Translations under genes and position numbers: made by a program
The notes under the pieces: model-generated
Databases searched by the model: none
Told to the model about the DNA's origin: nothing
The model's input: only the letters and a program-made list of their open reading frames with translations
Source: Mucilaginibacter defluvii
GTDB taxonomy: Bacteria; Bacteroidota; Bacteroidia; Sphingobacteriales; Sphingobacteriaceae
DNA length: 64,000 bases
Direction of reading: 5' to 3'
Assembly: GCF_039543225.1 (NCBI RefSeq)
Contig: NZ_BAABJI010000004.1
Span: forward strand, 682,001 to 746,000
Shown: piece by piece, positions 18,171 to 27,521 of the stretch
How the letters are laid out: each line of letters opens with the position of its first letter
Numbering within the stretch: the stretch's first letter is position 1

Positions 18171-18461
18171 ATGGAAATTTTAAAGAAGCCTATACTTACT
18201 GAAAAAGTAGCTCAATTAACTGAGAAGCTTAACCGTTATGCTTTCAAAGTTGATCACAGAGCCAACAAAATTCAGATTAAGGCAGCAATTGAGCAAATGT
18301 ATGGTGTGAGCGTAACCGCGGTAAACACCATGAAATACGTTGGAAAACTGAAAACCCGCAACACAAAAGCTGGTGCCATCCAAGGCCGTGCAGCTACTTA
18401 TAAAAAAGCGGTTATCACGTTGAAAGACGGTGAAGTAATAGATTTTTATAGCACAATATAA
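18171..18461 (+). CDS. rplW: 50S ribosomal protein L23
   Basis: Sits at the tunnel exit and docks trigger factor and SRP. It has 96 residues, full length, starting MEILKKPILTEKV with the usual TEK motif and the central loop GKLKTRNTKAG. It lies two bases after rplD. Confidence 0.97.
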   Translation: MEILKKPILTEKVAQLTEKLNRYAFKVDHRANKIQIKAAIEQMYGVSVTAVNTMKYVGKLKTRNTKAGAIQGRAATYKKAVITLKDGEVIDFYSTI

Positions 18462-18470
18462 AAAACGGAA

Positions 18471-19295
18471 ATGGCAGTAAAAAGATTTAAACCGGTTACT
18501 CCGGGTACCCGCTTCAGAGTAGGTGCTGATTACTCGGACGTTACAACCAACGTGCCTGAAAAGTCACTGGTTGTATCGCACAAGAAATCAGGCGGACGTA
18601 ACAGTTCCGGTAAAATGACCATGCGTTATATCGGTGGGGGACATAAGAAATCATACCGATTGATCGACTTTAAACGTAACAAATTTGACATCCCCGCAAA
18701 GGTTGCGACTATTGAGTACGATCCAAACCGTTCAGCACGTATCGCTTTATTAGTATACGCTGACGGTGAAAAGAGATACATCATCGCTCCAGAAGGTTTA
18801 ACCGTTGGTTTAACCGTAGTTTCTGGCCAGGCTGTAGCTCCTGAAGTTGGTAACACTTTACCATTAAAGAGCATCCCGCTGGGTTCGATCATCCATAACA
18901 TCGAGCTTAACCCAGGCCAGGGTGGTACCATCGCCCGTTCGGCAGGTACTTACGCTCAACTTTCAGCACGTGATGGTAAATACGCCATTATCAAATTACC
19001 TTCAGGCGAAACCCGTATGATCCTGGCTACCTGCCTTGCAACTATCGGTACCGTTTCAAACTCTGAAAAGGCTAACGAAGTGTTAGGTAAAGCTGGTCGT
19101 AAACGTTGGTTAGGTCGCAGGCCTCGCGTTCGTGGTGTTGCCATGAACCCGGTTGATCACCCTATGGGTGGTGGTGAAGGCCGTGCATCAGGTGGTCACC
19201 CACGCTCACGCAAAGGCTTGTTAGCTAAAGGCTACAAAACCCGCGACAAAAAGAAAACATCGGATCGCTACATCATTGAAAGAAGGAAGAAATAA
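18471..19295 (+). CDS. rplB: 50S ribosomal protein L2
   Basis: Core 23S rRNA-binding protein needed for subunit association and peptidyl transfer. It has 274 residues, full length, with [19 protein letters not shown] near the N terminus and the conserved [14 protein letters not shown] loop holding the key histidine. Its stop overlaps the rpsS start (TAATG). Confidence 0.99.
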   Translation: MAVKRFKPVTPGTRFRVGADYSDVTTNVPEKSLVVSHKKSGGRNSSGKMTMRYIGGGHKKSYRLIDFKRNKFDIPAKVATIEYDPNRSARIALLVYADGEKRYIIAPEGLTVGLTVVSGQAVAPEVGNTLPLKSIPLGSIIHNIELNPGQGGTIARSAGTYAQLSARDGKYAIIKLPSGETRMILATCLATIGTVSNSEKANEVLGKAGRKRWLGRRPRVRGVAMNPVDHPMGGGEGRASGGHPRSRKGLLAKGYKTRDKKKTSDRYIIERRKK

Positions 19296-19561
19296 TGGCA
19301 CGTTCAATTAAAAAAGGACCTTATATTGATTTTAACCTGGAAAGAAAAGTTCTTGTCCTGAATGAATCAAATAAAAAATCAGTGGTAAAAACATGGTCAC
19401 GCCGTTCCATGATCTCTCCTGATTTCGTTGGTCACACATTTGCAGTACACAACGGCAACAAGTTTATACCGGTGTACGTAACCGAAAACATGGTTGGTCA
19501 CAAGCTGGGAGAGTTTGCTCCAACCCGTACATTCCGTGGTCACGCAGAAAAGAAAAAATAA
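19295..19561 (+). CDS. rpsS: 30S ribosomal protein S19
   Basis: 30S head protein that contacts S13. It has 88 residues, starting [12 protein letters not shown], with [13 protein letters not shown] and the C-terminal [12 protein letters not shown] typical of the family. It overlaps rplB by one base. Confidence 0.98.
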   Translation: MARSIKKGPYIDFNLERKVLVLNESNKKSVVKTWSRRSMISPDFVGHTFAVHNGNKFIPVYVTENMVGHKLGEFAPTRTFRGHAEKKK

Positions 19562-19567
19562 CAGGCA

Positions 19568-19996
19568 ATGGAAGCAACAACAAAAATTAAAAGGTCTGTA
19601 CTGATCAAGCAACAAAAAGAGGCCGCGAAGGCTCTAATAGGAGGTGCTTCTGTTGCTAAGTTACAAGACTGCCCAACTTCACCCCGCAAAATGCGTTTGG
19701 TGGTTGACTTAGTACGCGGTAAAAACGTATTCGAAGCTTTGAACATCTTAAAGTTCACAAATAAAGAAGCAGCTATTCGTGTTGAGAAATTACTGGTATC
19801 AGCAATTACTAACTGGGAAGCTAAAAACGAAGGCAAGAAAGCTGAAGAAGCCGGCCTGTTCGTTAAAGAGATCTCAGTAGGTGGTGGCCGCCAGTTAAAA
19901 AGATTGCGCCCTGCTCCGCAAGGAAGAGGTTACCGCATCCGTAAACGCTCAAACCACGTAACGCTTATTGTGGATAGTAAAAACGAAAACAATTAA
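19568..19996 (+). CDS. rplV: 50S ribosomal protein L22
   Basis: Tunnel-lining protein. It has 142 residues with an N-terminal extension of about 25 residues before the core, as is common in Bacteroidota. The beta-hairpin loop that reaches the tunnel is [20 protein letters not shown], the site of macrolide-resistance changes in other bacteria and unaltered in pattern here. It lies six bases after rpsS. Confidence 0.97.
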   Translation: MEATTKIKRSVLIKQQKEAAKALIGGASVAKLQDCPTSPRKMRLVVDLVRGKNVFEALNILKFTNKEAAIRVEKLLVSAITNWEAKNEGKKAEEAGLFVKEISVGGGRQLKRLRPAPQGRGYRIRKRSNHVTLIVDSKNENN

Positions 19997-20002
19997 TTTG
20001 AA

Positions 20003-20890
20003 ATGGGACAGAAAGCACATCCAATAGGTAACAGATTAGGAATCATCAGAGGTTGGGATTCTAACTGGTTCGGTGGCAACAACTACTCCGACAAATTAGT
20101 TGAGGACGAAAAAATCCGCAAATACTTATCAGCACGTATCAACAAAGGCGGTGTATCTAAAGTAGTTATTGAACGTACTTTAAAACGCATCACGGTTACT
20201 ATACACACTGCCCGTCCGGGTATCGTTATCGGTAAAGGCGGTCAGGAAGTTGACAAGATCAAAGAAGAGTTGAAAAAACTTACTAAAAAAGAAGTTCAGA
20301 TCAACATCTTCGAGATCAAACGCCCTGAACTTGATGCACAATTAGTTGCTGAAGGCATAGCAAAACAATTAGAAGCACGTATATCTTTCCGTCGTGCCAT
20401 GAAAACCACCATCGCGTCAACCATGAGAATGGGTGCCGAAGGTATCAAGGTAATGACGTCTGGCCGTTTAGGCGGTGCCGAGATGGCGCGTACTGAACAG
20501 TATAAAGAAGGAAGAATTCCACTGCATACTTTTCGTGCCGATATTGACTACGCTTTAGGCGAAGCTTTAACTACTTATGGAAAAATAGGTGTTAAAGTTT
20601 GGATTTGCAAAGGCGAAGTTTACGGTAAACGCGATCTTTCTCCGAACATTGGCAGCAACAGCGGCCCAAGCGGTAAAGGTGGCCGTCCGGAAGGTGGCTC
20701 ACAATTTGGTGACCGTAACCAACGTGGCGGTGAGCGCGGCGGCGAACGTCGTGACAGCCGTGGCGGTGGCAACCGCGGCCCAGGTGGTAACAACCGTGGC
20801 CCAGGTGGTAACAACAACCGTGGTGGCCAGGGTGGTTTTAACCGTGGCGGCGGCAATCGCCCGGGCGGACAAGGTCAAGGTAGAAGATAA
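20003..20890 (+). CDS. rpsC: 30S ribosomal protein S3 with Gly/Arg-rich tail
   Basis: mRNA-entry-channel protein with helicase activity together with S4 and S5. The core (residues 1-212) is standard: [14 protein letters not shown], the KH-domain loop GKGG at 77-80, and the C-terminal domain to VYGKRDLSP. Residues 213-295 form an added tail of about 80 residues made of Gly, Arg, Asn, Gln and Pro with several RGG units ([18 protein letters not shown] twice). The E. coli protein has 233 residues. The tail is probably disordered and RNA-binding. Confidence 0.97.
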   Translation: MGQKAHPIGNRLGIIRGWDSNWFGGNNYSDKLVEDEKIRKYLSARINKGGVSKVVIERTLKRITVTIHTARPGIVIGKGGQEVDKIKEELKKLTKKEVQINIFEIKRPELDAQLVAEGIAKQLEARISFRRAMKTTIASTMRMGAEGIKVMTSGRLGGAEMARTEQYKEGRIPLHTFRADIDYALGEALTTYGKIGVKVWICKGEVYGKRDLSPNIGSNSGPSGKGGRPEGGSQFGDRNQRGGERGGERRDSRGGGNRGPGGNNRGPGGNNNRGGQGGFNRGGGNRPGGQGQGRR

Positions 20891-20940
20891 TTATTAACCA
20901 AGTCGAGACAGACATCGTTTAGATATAAAAGCTTAAAAAA

Positions 20941-21363
20941 ATGCTACAGCCAAAAAGAACGAAGTTCAGAAAGATGCAAAAAGGCAGAATGAAAGGTTTA
21001 GCCACCCGTGGTGCTGAGCTTTCATTCGGATCTTTCGGTATAAAATCACTCGAGCCGGCCTGGATAACCAGCCGCCAGATCGAGGCAGCCCGTATCGCTG
21101 TAACACGTTTTATGAAACGTGAAGGCCAGGTATGGATCAGGATTTTCCCTGACAAGCCTGTAACTAAAAAGCCTGCAGAGGTACGTATGGGTAAAGGTAA
21201 AGGTGCCCCTGAATACTGGGTAGCGGTTGTACGCCCCGGCAGGATCATCTTTGAAGCAGAAGGTGTGCCTTTAGAAGTTGCTAAAGAAGCATTGCGCCTT
21301 GCAGCACAGAAATTACCTGTACAAACAAAATTCATAGTGCGTAGAGATTACGCCGAAGCATAA
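20941..21363 (+). CDS. rplP: 50S ribosomal protein L16
   Basis: Binds 5S rRNA and the A-site region. It has 140 residues, full length, starting [19 protein letters not shown], and ends [11 protein letters not shown]. The conserved [17 protein letters not shown] is complete. It lies 50 bases after rpsC. Confidence 0.98.
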   Translation: MLQPKRTKFRKMQKGRMKGLATRGAELSFGSFGIKSLEPAWITSRQIEAARIAVTRFMKREGQVWIRIFPDKPVTKKPAEVRMGKGKGAPEYWVAVVRPGRIIFEAEGVPLEVAKEALRLAAQKLPVQTKFIVRRDYAEA

Positions 21364-21372
21364 ACGTGGTAG

Positions 21373-21469
21373 CTACAGGTGGTAAACAACGTAAATTGAA
21401 TACCTGTAGTGTGGGATAAACATTGTAAGTTGAAAAGTTGTGAGTTACATATTGCTTGCAACTCACAAC
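21373..21469 (+). promoter_or_regulatory. Two palindromes in the rplP-rpmC spacer
   Basis: CTACAGGT (21373-21380) faces ACCTGTAG (21402-21409), and GTTGTGAGTT (21437-21446) faces AACTCACAAC (21460-21469), both exact. The spacer is otherwise empty. It is built from repeating words such as TTGTAAGTTG and GTTGTGAGTT. Confidence 0.55.
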
Positions 21470-21493
21470 CTACAGCATACAACAAATTATAAA

Positions 21494-21706
21494 ATGAAGA
21501 ACTCAGAAATTTTAGAGCTTTCAACCGAGGAATTGGTTGCAAAGATCGGTGAGGAGAAAAACAGCCTTACTAAACTGAAATTTGCGCACGCGGTATCGGC
21601 TATTGAAAATCCAAGCCGTATAACAAAGGTACGTAAGGACATCGCTCGTTTGAATACCGAATTAACAAAACGTAAAGCAGCGGCGTCAGCTTCTGAAACG
21701 AATTAA
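21494..21706 (+). CDS. rpmC: 50S ribosomal protein L29
   Basis: Small two-helix protein at the tunnel exit. The start at 21494 (MKNSEILELSTEELV) gives 70 residues, the family length; an in-frame ATG at 21440 would translate the palindromic spacer and is rejected. The C terminus is extended by a short Ala/Ser tail. Confidence 0.96.
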   Translation: MKNSEILELSTEELVAKIGEEKNSLTKLKFAHAVSAIENPSRITKVRKDIARLNTELTKRKAAASASETN

Positions 21707-21725
21707 TTTTTAACGTCGGGAAAAA

Positions 21726-21980
21726 ATGGAAAGAAATTTAAGAAAAACACGTACCGGTTTGGTAGTTAGCAATAAAATGGAGAAATCTATTGTAGTTGCC
21801 GTGGAGCGTAAAGTAAAGCACCCAATCTATGGTAAGTTCGTAAAAAAAACTACCAAGTTTATGGCTCATGATGAAGCAAATACCTGTGGTATTGGCGATA
21901 CCGTATTAATTATGGAAACCCGCCCCCTGAGCAAAAATAAGAACTGGAGATTAGTTGAAATTTTAGAAAGGGCTAAATAA
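21726..21980 (+). CDS. rpsQ: 30S ribosomal protein S17
   Basis: OB-fold 16S rRNA-binding protein. It has 84 residues, full length, with [17 protein letters not shown] at the start and the loop [19 protein letters not shown]. It lies one base before rplN. Confidence 0.98.
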   Translation: MERNLRKTRTGLVVSNKMEKSIVVAVERKVKHPIYGKFVKKTTKFMAHDEANTCGIGDTVLIMETRPLSKNKNWRLVEILERAK

Positions 21981-21981
21981 C

Positions 21982-22350
21982 ATGGTACAACAGGAATCAA
22001 GATTAAACGTAGCCGATAACAGCGGCGCTAAAGAAGTTTTAGTGATCCGCGTATTAGGTGGTACGGGTAAAAGATATGCCTCAATTGGTGACAAAATCGT
22101 TGTTACCGTTAAAAGCGCAATTCCGTCAGGAAACGTTAAAAAAGGCACCGTATCAAAAGCCGTAGTAGTAAGAACTAAAAAAGAGATCCGTCGTAAAGAT
22201 GGTTCATATATCCGTTTCGACGATAACGCAGCCGTTTTGTTAAATAACCAGGACGAGCCAAGAGGTACCCGTATCTTTGGCCCGGTTGCCAGAGAACTGC
22301 GTGAGAAACAATTTATGAAAATTGTATCATTAGCACCGGAGGTATTGTAA
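21982..22350 (+). CDS. rplN: 50S ribosomal protein L14
   Basis: Subunit-interface protein that also binds ribosome silencing factor. It has 122 residues, full length, starting [18 protein letters not shown], with [19 protein letters not shown] near the end. A GGAGG-type site for the next gene lies within its 3' end. Confidence 0.98.
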   Translation: MVQQESRLNVADNSGAKEVLVIRVLGGTGKRYASIGDKIVVTVKSAIPSGNVKKGTVSKAVVVRTKKEIRRKDGSYIRFDDNAAVLLNNQDEPRGTRIFGPVARELREKQFMKIVSLAPEVL

Positions 22351-22351
22351 C

Positions 22352-22696
22352 ATGGCACAGAAAGTAAAAGCGCAAACCGGCAAATTAAAGCTCCGCAAGG
22401 GCGACCTGGTTAAGGTTATTTCCGGAGATTCAAAAGGATCACAAGGTAAAATCGTTGAAATAATTACAGCAAAAAACAGGGCTGTGGTTGAAGGCGCCAA
22501 CATGGTGTCAAAACACACTAAACCTAATGCTGCTAATCCAAACGGCGGTATCGTTAAACAAGAAGCGGCTATTCATATTTCGAACCTGGCGCTGGTTGAC
22601 CCTAAAACAGGTAACACCACCCGCGTAGGCCGTAAGCTAAATGACGCCGGTAAACTGGTAAGGGTAGCAAAAAAATCAGGGGAGGAAATTAAGTAA
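22352..22696 (+). CDS. rplX: 50S ribosomal protein L24
   Basis: Assembly-initiator protein with a KOW fold. It has 114 residues, showing [19 protein letters not shown] (KOW motif) and [14 protein letters not shown]. Its last base is shared with the rplE start (TAATG). Confidence 0.98.
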   Translation: MAQKVKAQTGKLKLRKGDLVKVISGDSKGSQGKIVEIITAKNRAVVEGANMVSKHTKPNAANPNGGIVKQEAAIHISNLALVDPKTGNTTRVGRKLNDAGKLVRVAKKSGEEIK

Positions 22697-23256
22697 TGAC
22701 TTACACACCGAGATTAAAATCGAAATATAAAGAGGAGATCCGCACTGCGCTGAAAGATAAATTTCAGTACAAAAGCGTGATGCAGGTTCCGAAACTGCAA
22801 AAAATTGCTATCAACCAGGGTGTTGGCGGTGCTACTACCGATAAAAAACTTATCGAGAATACCATCACTGAGCTAACTACCATTACCGGTCAGCAAGCAG
22901 TTGCTTCAAAATCAAAAAAGGATATCTCAAACTTCAAATTACGTAAAGGTATGCCGGTAGGTGTACGTGTTACTTTACGTGATAACACGATGTATGAATT
23001 CCTTGACCGTTTGATCGCTGTTGCCCTTCCGCGTATCCGCGATTTCAAAGGTATTAACGATAAAGGTTTTGACGGTAAAGGCAACTATACTTTAGGTATT
23101 ACCGAGCAAATCATCTTCCCTGAAATCAATATTGACAAAATCAATAAAATTCAGGGTATGGATATTACCTTTGTAACTTCGGCCACTAACGATGTTGAGG
23201 CCCTGGAGTTGCTGAAACAATTTGGATTACCATTTAAAAATCAAAATAATGGCTAA
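22696..23256 (+). CDS. rplE: 50S ribosomal protein L5
   Basis: Binds 5S rRNA in the central protuberance. It has 186 residues, full length, with [19 protein letters not shown] and [21 protein letters not shown]. It overlaps rpsN by 8 bases, so the two are translationally coupled. Confidence 0.98.
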   Translation: MTYTPRLKSKYKEEIRTALKDKFQYKSVMQVPKLQKIAINQGVGGATTDKKLIENTITELTTITGQQAVASKSKKDISNFKLRKGMPVGVRVTLRDNTMYEFLDRLIAVALPRIRDFKGINDKGFDGKGNYTLGITEQIIFPEINIDKINKIQGMDITFVTSATNDVEALELLKQFGLPFKNQNNG

Positions 23257-23518
23257 AGAAGGTGTAAAGGCGCGTGAAGTTAAACGTGCTAAATTAGTAG
23301 CTAAATACGCTGAAAAAAGAGCTGCTTTGAAAGAAGCAGGTGATTGGATCGCTTTAGATAAATTACCTAAAGCATCATCACCGGTAAAGCTGCACAACCG
23401 TTGCAAATTAACCGGCCGCCCTCGTGGTTATATGCGCCAGTTCGGTATTTCGCGTGTAACATTTCGCGAGATGGCCTTAGCAGGCCAGATACCGGGTGTT
23501 AAAAAAGCAAGCTGGTAA
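23249..23518 (+). CDS. rpsN: 30S ribosomal protein S14, zinc-free type
   Basis: 30S head protein. The start at 23249 ([16 protein letters not shown]) gives 89 residues; the frame could be opened earlier only inside rplE. It is the long form without the CXXC zinc motifs: only one cysteine is present, in [13 protein letters not shown]. It keeps the conserved [16 protein letters not shown] 150-base spacer with a palindrome and a second stem follows. Confidence 0.97.
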   Translation: MAKEGVKAREVKRAKLVAKYAEKRAALKEAGDWIALDKLPKASSPVKLHNRCKLTGRPRGYMRQFGISRVTFREMALAGQIPGVKKASW

Positions 23519-23530
23519 AAATACAGTGAG

Positions 23531-23583
23531 TAGTGATTTGTGAATGGTGATTGGTTTAACTGATCACTAATCGCAAATCACTA
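23531..23583 (+). promoter_or_regulatory. 21-bp palindrome (RNA hairpin) in rpsN-rpsH spacer
   Basis: Bases 23531-23551 pair with 23563-23583; 18 pairs are Watson-Crick, two are G.U in the sense RNA and one is a mismatch. Its AGTGATT words match those of the repeat at 3302-3383. Confidence 0.65.
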
Positions 23584-23624
23584 ATCTCATTTAAAAAGAA
23601 TAAAAACTAACCGATGGAAGGTCG

Positions 23625-23652
23625 TTAGCCACGGTGGCTAAAGGAAACCACC
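23625..23652 (+). promoter_or_regulatory. Leader of rpsH with alternative stems
   Basis: TTAGCCA (23625-23631) can pair with TGGCTAA (23635-23641), or GGTGG (23633-23637) can pair with CCACC (23648-23652). The two stems compete for the same bases. The second ends 16 bases before the rpsH start. Confidence 0.5.
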
Positions 23653-23668
23653 ATCATAAACAACAATA

Positions 23669-24067
23669 ATGAATACAGATCCAATCGCAGATTATCTTAC
23701 AAGAGTAAGGAATGCTATCAAAGCCAACCATAGGGTTGTTGAAATTCCTGCATCAAATCTGAAAAAGGAAATCACGAAAGTGCTTTTCGACAAAGGTTAC
23801 ATCGCTAATTACAAGTTTGAGGAAGTTGGTCCTCAGGGCACTATCAAAGTGGCTTTGAAATACCACCCGATCACTAAAATCCCTGCTATCCGCAGCATTC
23901 AGCGTATCAGTAAACCAGGTTTGAGAAAATACGCAGGTACTACTAACATGCCACGTGTATTAAATGGTTTAGGTATCGCAATTCTGTCAACCTCAAAAGG
24001 TGTAATGACAGATAAGGAAGCCCGTCAGCACAACGTTGGTGGCGAAGTTTTATGCTACGTTTATTAA
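23669..24067 (+). CDS. rpsH: 30S ribosomal protein S8
   Basis: Central-domain 16S rRNA-binding protein; in E. coli it is also the translational repressor of the spc operon. It has 132 residues, full length, starting MNTDPIADYLTRVRNA, with STSKGVMTDKEARQHNVGGE at the C-terminal end. Its own leader contains competing stems. Confidence 0.98.
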   Translation: MNTDPIADYLTRVRNAIKANHRVVEIPASNLKKEITKVLFDKGYIANYKFEEVGPQGTIKVALKYHPITKIPAIRSIQRISKPGLRKYAGTTNMPRVLNGLGIAILSTSKGVMTDKEARQHNVGGEVLCYVY

Positions 24068-24084
24068 TAGGAGGAAATTAAGCA

Positions 24085-24642
24085 ATGTCAAGAGTAGGAA
24101 AAGCACCTATAGCATTAGCCTCGGGCGTAACAGTAACCGTATCAGCTGATAACGTAGTTACCGTAAAAGGCCCTAAAGGTGAATTGCAGCAGGCAGTTGA
24201 TAAAGATATCACTGTTGAGCAAGAAGACGGCCAGTTACTGGTTAAACGCCCGTCTGACCAAAAACGTCACAAAGCATTACACGGCTTATACCGTGCGCTT
24301 TTAAATAACATGGTTGTTGGTGTAACCACTGGTTACAAAGTTGAGCAGGAATTAGTGGGTGTAGGTTACCGCGCCACCAACACAGGTAATACTTTAGATT
24401 TAGTTTTGGGTTACTCTCACCACTATATTTTTGAGTTACCACAAGAAATTAAGGTTACAACCACCGCTGAAAAGGGTAAAAACCCTACCATCATCCTGGA
24501 ATCAATTGATAAACAATTGATCGGTCAGGTTGCTGCAAAAATACGTTCGTTACGTGCACCGGAGCCTTACAAAGGTAAAGGTATCAAGTTTGTAGGCGAA
24601 GTATTACGTAGAAAAGCAGGTAAATCAGCATCTAAAAAATAA
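24085..24642 (+). CDS. rplF: 50S ribosomal protein L6
   Basis: Binds near the factor-binding site of the 50S subunit. It has 185 residues, starting [15 protein letters not shown], with the C-terminal [22 protein letters not shown] clear AGGAGG site lies 11 bases before the start. Confidence 0.98.
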   Translation: MSRVGKAPIALASGVTVTVSADNVVTVKGPKGELQQAVDKDITVEQEDGQLLVKRPSDQKRHKALHGLYRALLNNMVVGVTTGYKVEQELVGVGYRATNTGNTLDLVLGYSHHYIFELPQEIKVTTTAEKGKNPTIILESIDKQLIGQVAAKIRSLRAPEPYKGKGIKFVGEVLRRKAGKSASKK

Positions 24643-24647
24643 TCGTC

Positions 24648-24998
24648 ATGGCAGGTAAATTATCAAGAAGAGACAGAATAAAAAGAGGAATCAGAAACCG
24701 TATTTCAGGTTCTTCAGCGCGTCCGCGCTTGTCAGTGTACAGAAGCAATAAAGGTATTTACGCTCAGATCATTGACGATGTAACCGGTAAAACATTAGTA
24801 TCAGCATCATCTTTATCTAAGGATTTTTCGGCTAATGGTTCAAAATCAGATCAATCTGTAGCTGTAGGCAAACTGGTAGCTGAGAAAGCTATTGCCGCCG
24901 GTATCAAAGATGTGGTGTTTGACAGGAATGGTTATTTGTACCATGGCCGTGTTAAATCACTGGCTGAAGGTGCACGTGAAGGTGGTTTAAACTTTTAA
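24648..24998 (+). CDS. rplR: 50S ribosomal protein L18
   Basis: 5S rRNA-binding protein. It has 116 residues, full length, with [20 protein letters not shown] and the C-terminal [20 protein letters not shown]. It lies five bases after rplF. Confidence 0.98.
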   Translation: MAGKLSRRDRIKRGIRNRISGSSARPRLSVYRSNKGIYAQIIDDVTGKTLVSASSLSKDFSANGSKSDQSVAVGKLVAEKAIAAGIKDVVFDRNGYLYHGRVKSLAEGAREGGLNF

Positions 24999-25010
24999 TA
25001 GAAACGAGAG

Positions 25011-25529
25011 ATGTCAACAATCAACATAAAAAGAGTAAAAACCAGCGAGATCGAATTAAAAGATCGCCTGGTAAGCATACAACGTGTGGCCAAAGTAACC
25101 AAAGGTGGCCGTACTTTCAGCTTCAGTGCCATTGTGGTAGTGGGCGATGAGAACGGTGTTGTAGGTTATGGCTTAGGTAAAGCAAAAGAGGTTACCGAGG
25201 CTATCGCCAAAGGCATTGATGATGCTAAAAAGAACCTGGTAAAGGTGCCTATCATTAATGGTACTGTGCCTCATGAGCAAATAGGTAAATTCTCTGGCGG
25301 TTTTGTTTTCATAAAACCAGCTGCTAACGGTACCGGTGTTATTGCCGGTGGTGCGATGCGTGCGGTATTAGAAAGCGCCGGTGTACACAACGTATTGGCA
25401 AAATCAAAAGGTTCATCAAACCCGCACAACGTGGTTAAGGCAACCGTATCAGCTTTAGCGCAACTGCGCGATGCTTATACAGTAGCTCAGCACCGTGGTG
25501 TTAACTTAGGTAAAGTATTTAACGGATAA
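25011..25529 (+). CDS. rpsE: 30S ribosomal protein S5
   Basis: Decoding-fidelity protein at the mRNA entry. It has 172 residues, full length, with the double-stranded RNA-binding region [20 protein letters not shown] and the loop [13 protein letters not shown]. The family's spectinomycin-site residues show no obvious loss. Confidence 0.98.
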   Translation: MSTINIKRVKTSEIELKDRLVSIQRVAKVTKGGRTFSFSAIVVVGDENGVVGYGLGKAKEVTEAIAKGIDDAKKNLVKVPIINGTVPHEQIGKFSGGFVFIKPAANGTGVIAGGAMRAVLESAGVHNVLAKSKGSSNPHNVVKATVSALAQLRDAYTVAQHRGVNLGKVFNG

Positions 25530-25534
25530 TCATC

Positions 25535-25714
25535 ATGGCAAAAATCAAAATAACTCAGATTAAGAGCGTGATCGATAGAACTGAGCGCCAAAAAAGGACC
25601 ATTGCAGCATTGGGCCTAAAAAAAATTAACCATAGCGTTGAGGTTGAAGCTACTCCGGCTATCATCGGTATGGTGCGAAAAGTTAATCATTTGGTAGCAA
25701 TAGAAAGCATTTAA
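25535..25714 (+). CDS. rpmD: 50S ribosomal protein L30
   Basis: A 59-residue protein translated from ATG 25535 to TAA 25714: MAKIKITQIKSVIDRTERQ, then RTIAALGLKKINHSVE and IIGMVRKVNHLVAIE. It fits the bacterial L30 family in length and pattern and occupies its usual place between rpsE and rplO, with gaps of 5 and 4 bases. Confidence 0.96.
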   Translation: MAKIKITQIKSVIDRTERQKRTIAALGLKKINHSVEVEATPAIIGMVRKVNHLVAIESI

Positions 25715-25718
25715 TATC

Positions 25719-26165
25719 ATGAATTTAAATAATCTTAAACCTGCTGAAGGTTCTACCAAAAGCAGAAAGAGAATAGGCAGAGGTACCGGTTCAGGCCGTG
25801 GTGGTACTTCAACCCGTGGCCATAAAGGCGCCGGTTCACGCTCTGGTACCAGCACTAAAGTTGGTTTTGAAGGTGGCCAGATGCCGTTACAGCGCCGCGT
25901 ACCAAAGGTAGGTTTTAAAAACCCTAACCGTGTTGAATACGTAAGCATTAACCTTGATGCATTGCAGGGTTTAACCGAAAAGTATTCAATTTCAACTATT
26001 GATTTTGATACTTTGAAAGAGCATGGTTTAGTTTCAAAAAATGACCTGGTAAAAATTCTTGGTCGTGGTGAGATAAAAGCCAAAGTAGAAGTTAAAGCGC
26101 ATGCATTTTCTGCCTCTGCCCAGAAAGCAATCGAAGCAGCAGGCGGTACAATCGTTAAGTTGTAA
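25719..26165 (+). CDS. rplO: 50S ribosomal protein L15
   Basis: Late-assembly 50S protein. It has 148 residues with the Gly/Arg-rich N-terminal arm RIGRGTGSGRGGTSTRGHKG and the FEGGQMPLQRRVPKVGF loop. It lies six bases before secY. Confidence 0.98.
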   Translation: MNLNNLKPAEGSTKSRKRIGRGTGSGRGGTSTRGHKGAGSRSGTSTKVGFEGGQMPLQRRVPKVGFKNPNRVEYVSINLDALQGLTEKYSISTIDFDTLKEHGLVSKNDLVKILGRGEIKAKVEVKAHAFSASAQKAIEAAGGTIVKL

Positions 26166-26171
26166 ATTTCA

Positions 26172-27515
26172 ATGAAGAAATTATTCACCACACTTTCCAA
26201 TATCTGGAAAATTGAGGATCTAAGAGTGCGTATTATAAACACACTCTTATTTCTTCTGATATACCGTGTAGGTTCATTCATCATCCTTCCGGGCGTTGAC
26301 GCGGCTGCTATCAGCAACGAAACCGCTAAAGAAGGGTTGTTAGGCTTATTGAATATGTTTGCGGGAGGCTCGTTCTCCCGCTCATCAATTTTTGCACTGG
26401 GTGTGATGCCATACATTTCGGCCTCTATCGTGGTGCAATTGCTGGGTATTGCCGTGCCTTACTTTGCTAAAATGCAAAAAGAGGGCGAAAGCGGCCGTAA
26501 CAAAATTAACCAGTGGACCCGTTACCTTACTATCGCTATCACCGCTTTACAGGCTATCGGTTACATCAAATCGCAGATCAACCAGGAAGCAAAGCTTTTA
26601 GAAGAGCCTTACTTTACCCTGATCAGCGTATTTGTGTTAACTGCAGGTACCCTGTTTGTGATGTGGCTTGGTGAAAAAATCACTGATAAAGGTATCGGTA
26701 ACGGTATATCATTGATCATCATGGTGGGTATCATTGCCCAATTGCCGGGCGCTTTTGGTACGGAGTTTAATGCCCGTACTACTGGTGCAGGTGGTTTGGT
26801 AACCTTTATTGTTGAGATTGTTGCGCTGATACTGGTAGTTATGTTTACCATACTGATAGTACAGGGTACACGTAAAATTGCGGTGCAATACGCAAAACGT
26901 ATTGTGGGTAACAAGCAATATGGCGGCGTTCGTCAGTATATCCCTCTAAAGGTAAATGCTGCAGGTGTAATGCCGATCATCTTTGCCCAGGCATTGATGT
27001 TTATACCGGCTACTATTCCGCAGTTTTTCCCGAGCACAGCTTCTAACGGCGTTTTAATGTCGTTAGCCAACTACAACTCATGGTCGCACAATATATTGTT
27101 TGCGGTATTGATCATCCTGTTCACTTACTTTTATACAGCTATCACGGTTAATCCTAACCAGATGGCTGATGATATGAAGAAAAACGGGGGCTTTATTCCG
27201 GGTGTTAAACCGGGTAAAACTACTGCCGACTATATTGACGATGTTATTTCAAAGATCACACTGCCCGGTTCCGTGTTCTTAGCTATTATAGCTATAATAC
27301 CGGCATTGGCCAGCAGCGTAGGTGTAAACAGCTTGTTCGCCCGTTTCTTTGGCGGTACGTCTTTGATTATATTAGTAGGTGTTGTGTTAGATACCTTGCA
27401 GCAGGTTGAAAGCCATTTGTTAATGCGCCACTATGATGGCCTGATGAAAACAGGACGTATTAAAGGCCGTTCGGCAGTACCTGCCGCGCCAGGCACTGTA
27501 CCTCCGGCTATTTAA
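26172..27515 (+). CDS. secY: Protein translocase subunit SecY
   Basis: Channel-forming subunit of the Sec translocon in the inner membrane. It has 447 residues and about ten hydrophobic segments. Diagnostic stretches are ALGVMPYISASIVVQLL, GIGNGISLIIMVGI, NPNQMADDMKKNGGFIPGVKPG and the C-terminal LLMRHYDGLMKTG. It sits at the end of the spc block, six bases before map. Confidence 0.98.
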   Translation: MKKLFTTLSNIWKIEDLRVRIINTLLFLLIYRVGSFIILPGVDAAAISNETAKEGLLGLLNMFAGGSFSRSSIFALGVMPYISASIVVQLLGIAVPYFAKMQKEGESGRNKINQWTRYLTIAITALQAIGYIKSQINQEAKLLEEPYFTLISVFVLTAGTLFVMWLGEKITDKGIGNGISLIIMVGIIAQLPGAFGTEFNARTTGAGGLVTFIVEIVALILVVMFTILIVQGTRKIAVQYAKRIVGNKQYGGVRQYIPLKVNAAGVMPIIFAQALMFIPATIPQFFPSTASNGVLMSLANYNSWSHNILFAVLIILFTYFYTAITVNPNQMADDMKKNGGFIPGVKPGKTTADYIDDVISKITLPGSVFLAIIAIIPALASSVGVNSLFARFFGGTSLIILVGVVLDTLQQVESHLLMRHYDGLMKTGRIKGRSAVPAAPGTVPPAI

Positions 27516-27521
27516 TTACTA

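Noticed and set aside
20589-20897. 102-residue plus-strand frame inside rpsC
   Set aside because: It overlaps the repetitive Gly/Arg tail of S3 in another frame; its valine/alanine-rich sequence is a by-product of GGT/CGT repeats.
25616-26416. 266-residue minus-strand frame opposite rplO and secY
   Set aside because: It is antisense to two certain genes, has no promoter, and its composition mirrors their codons.
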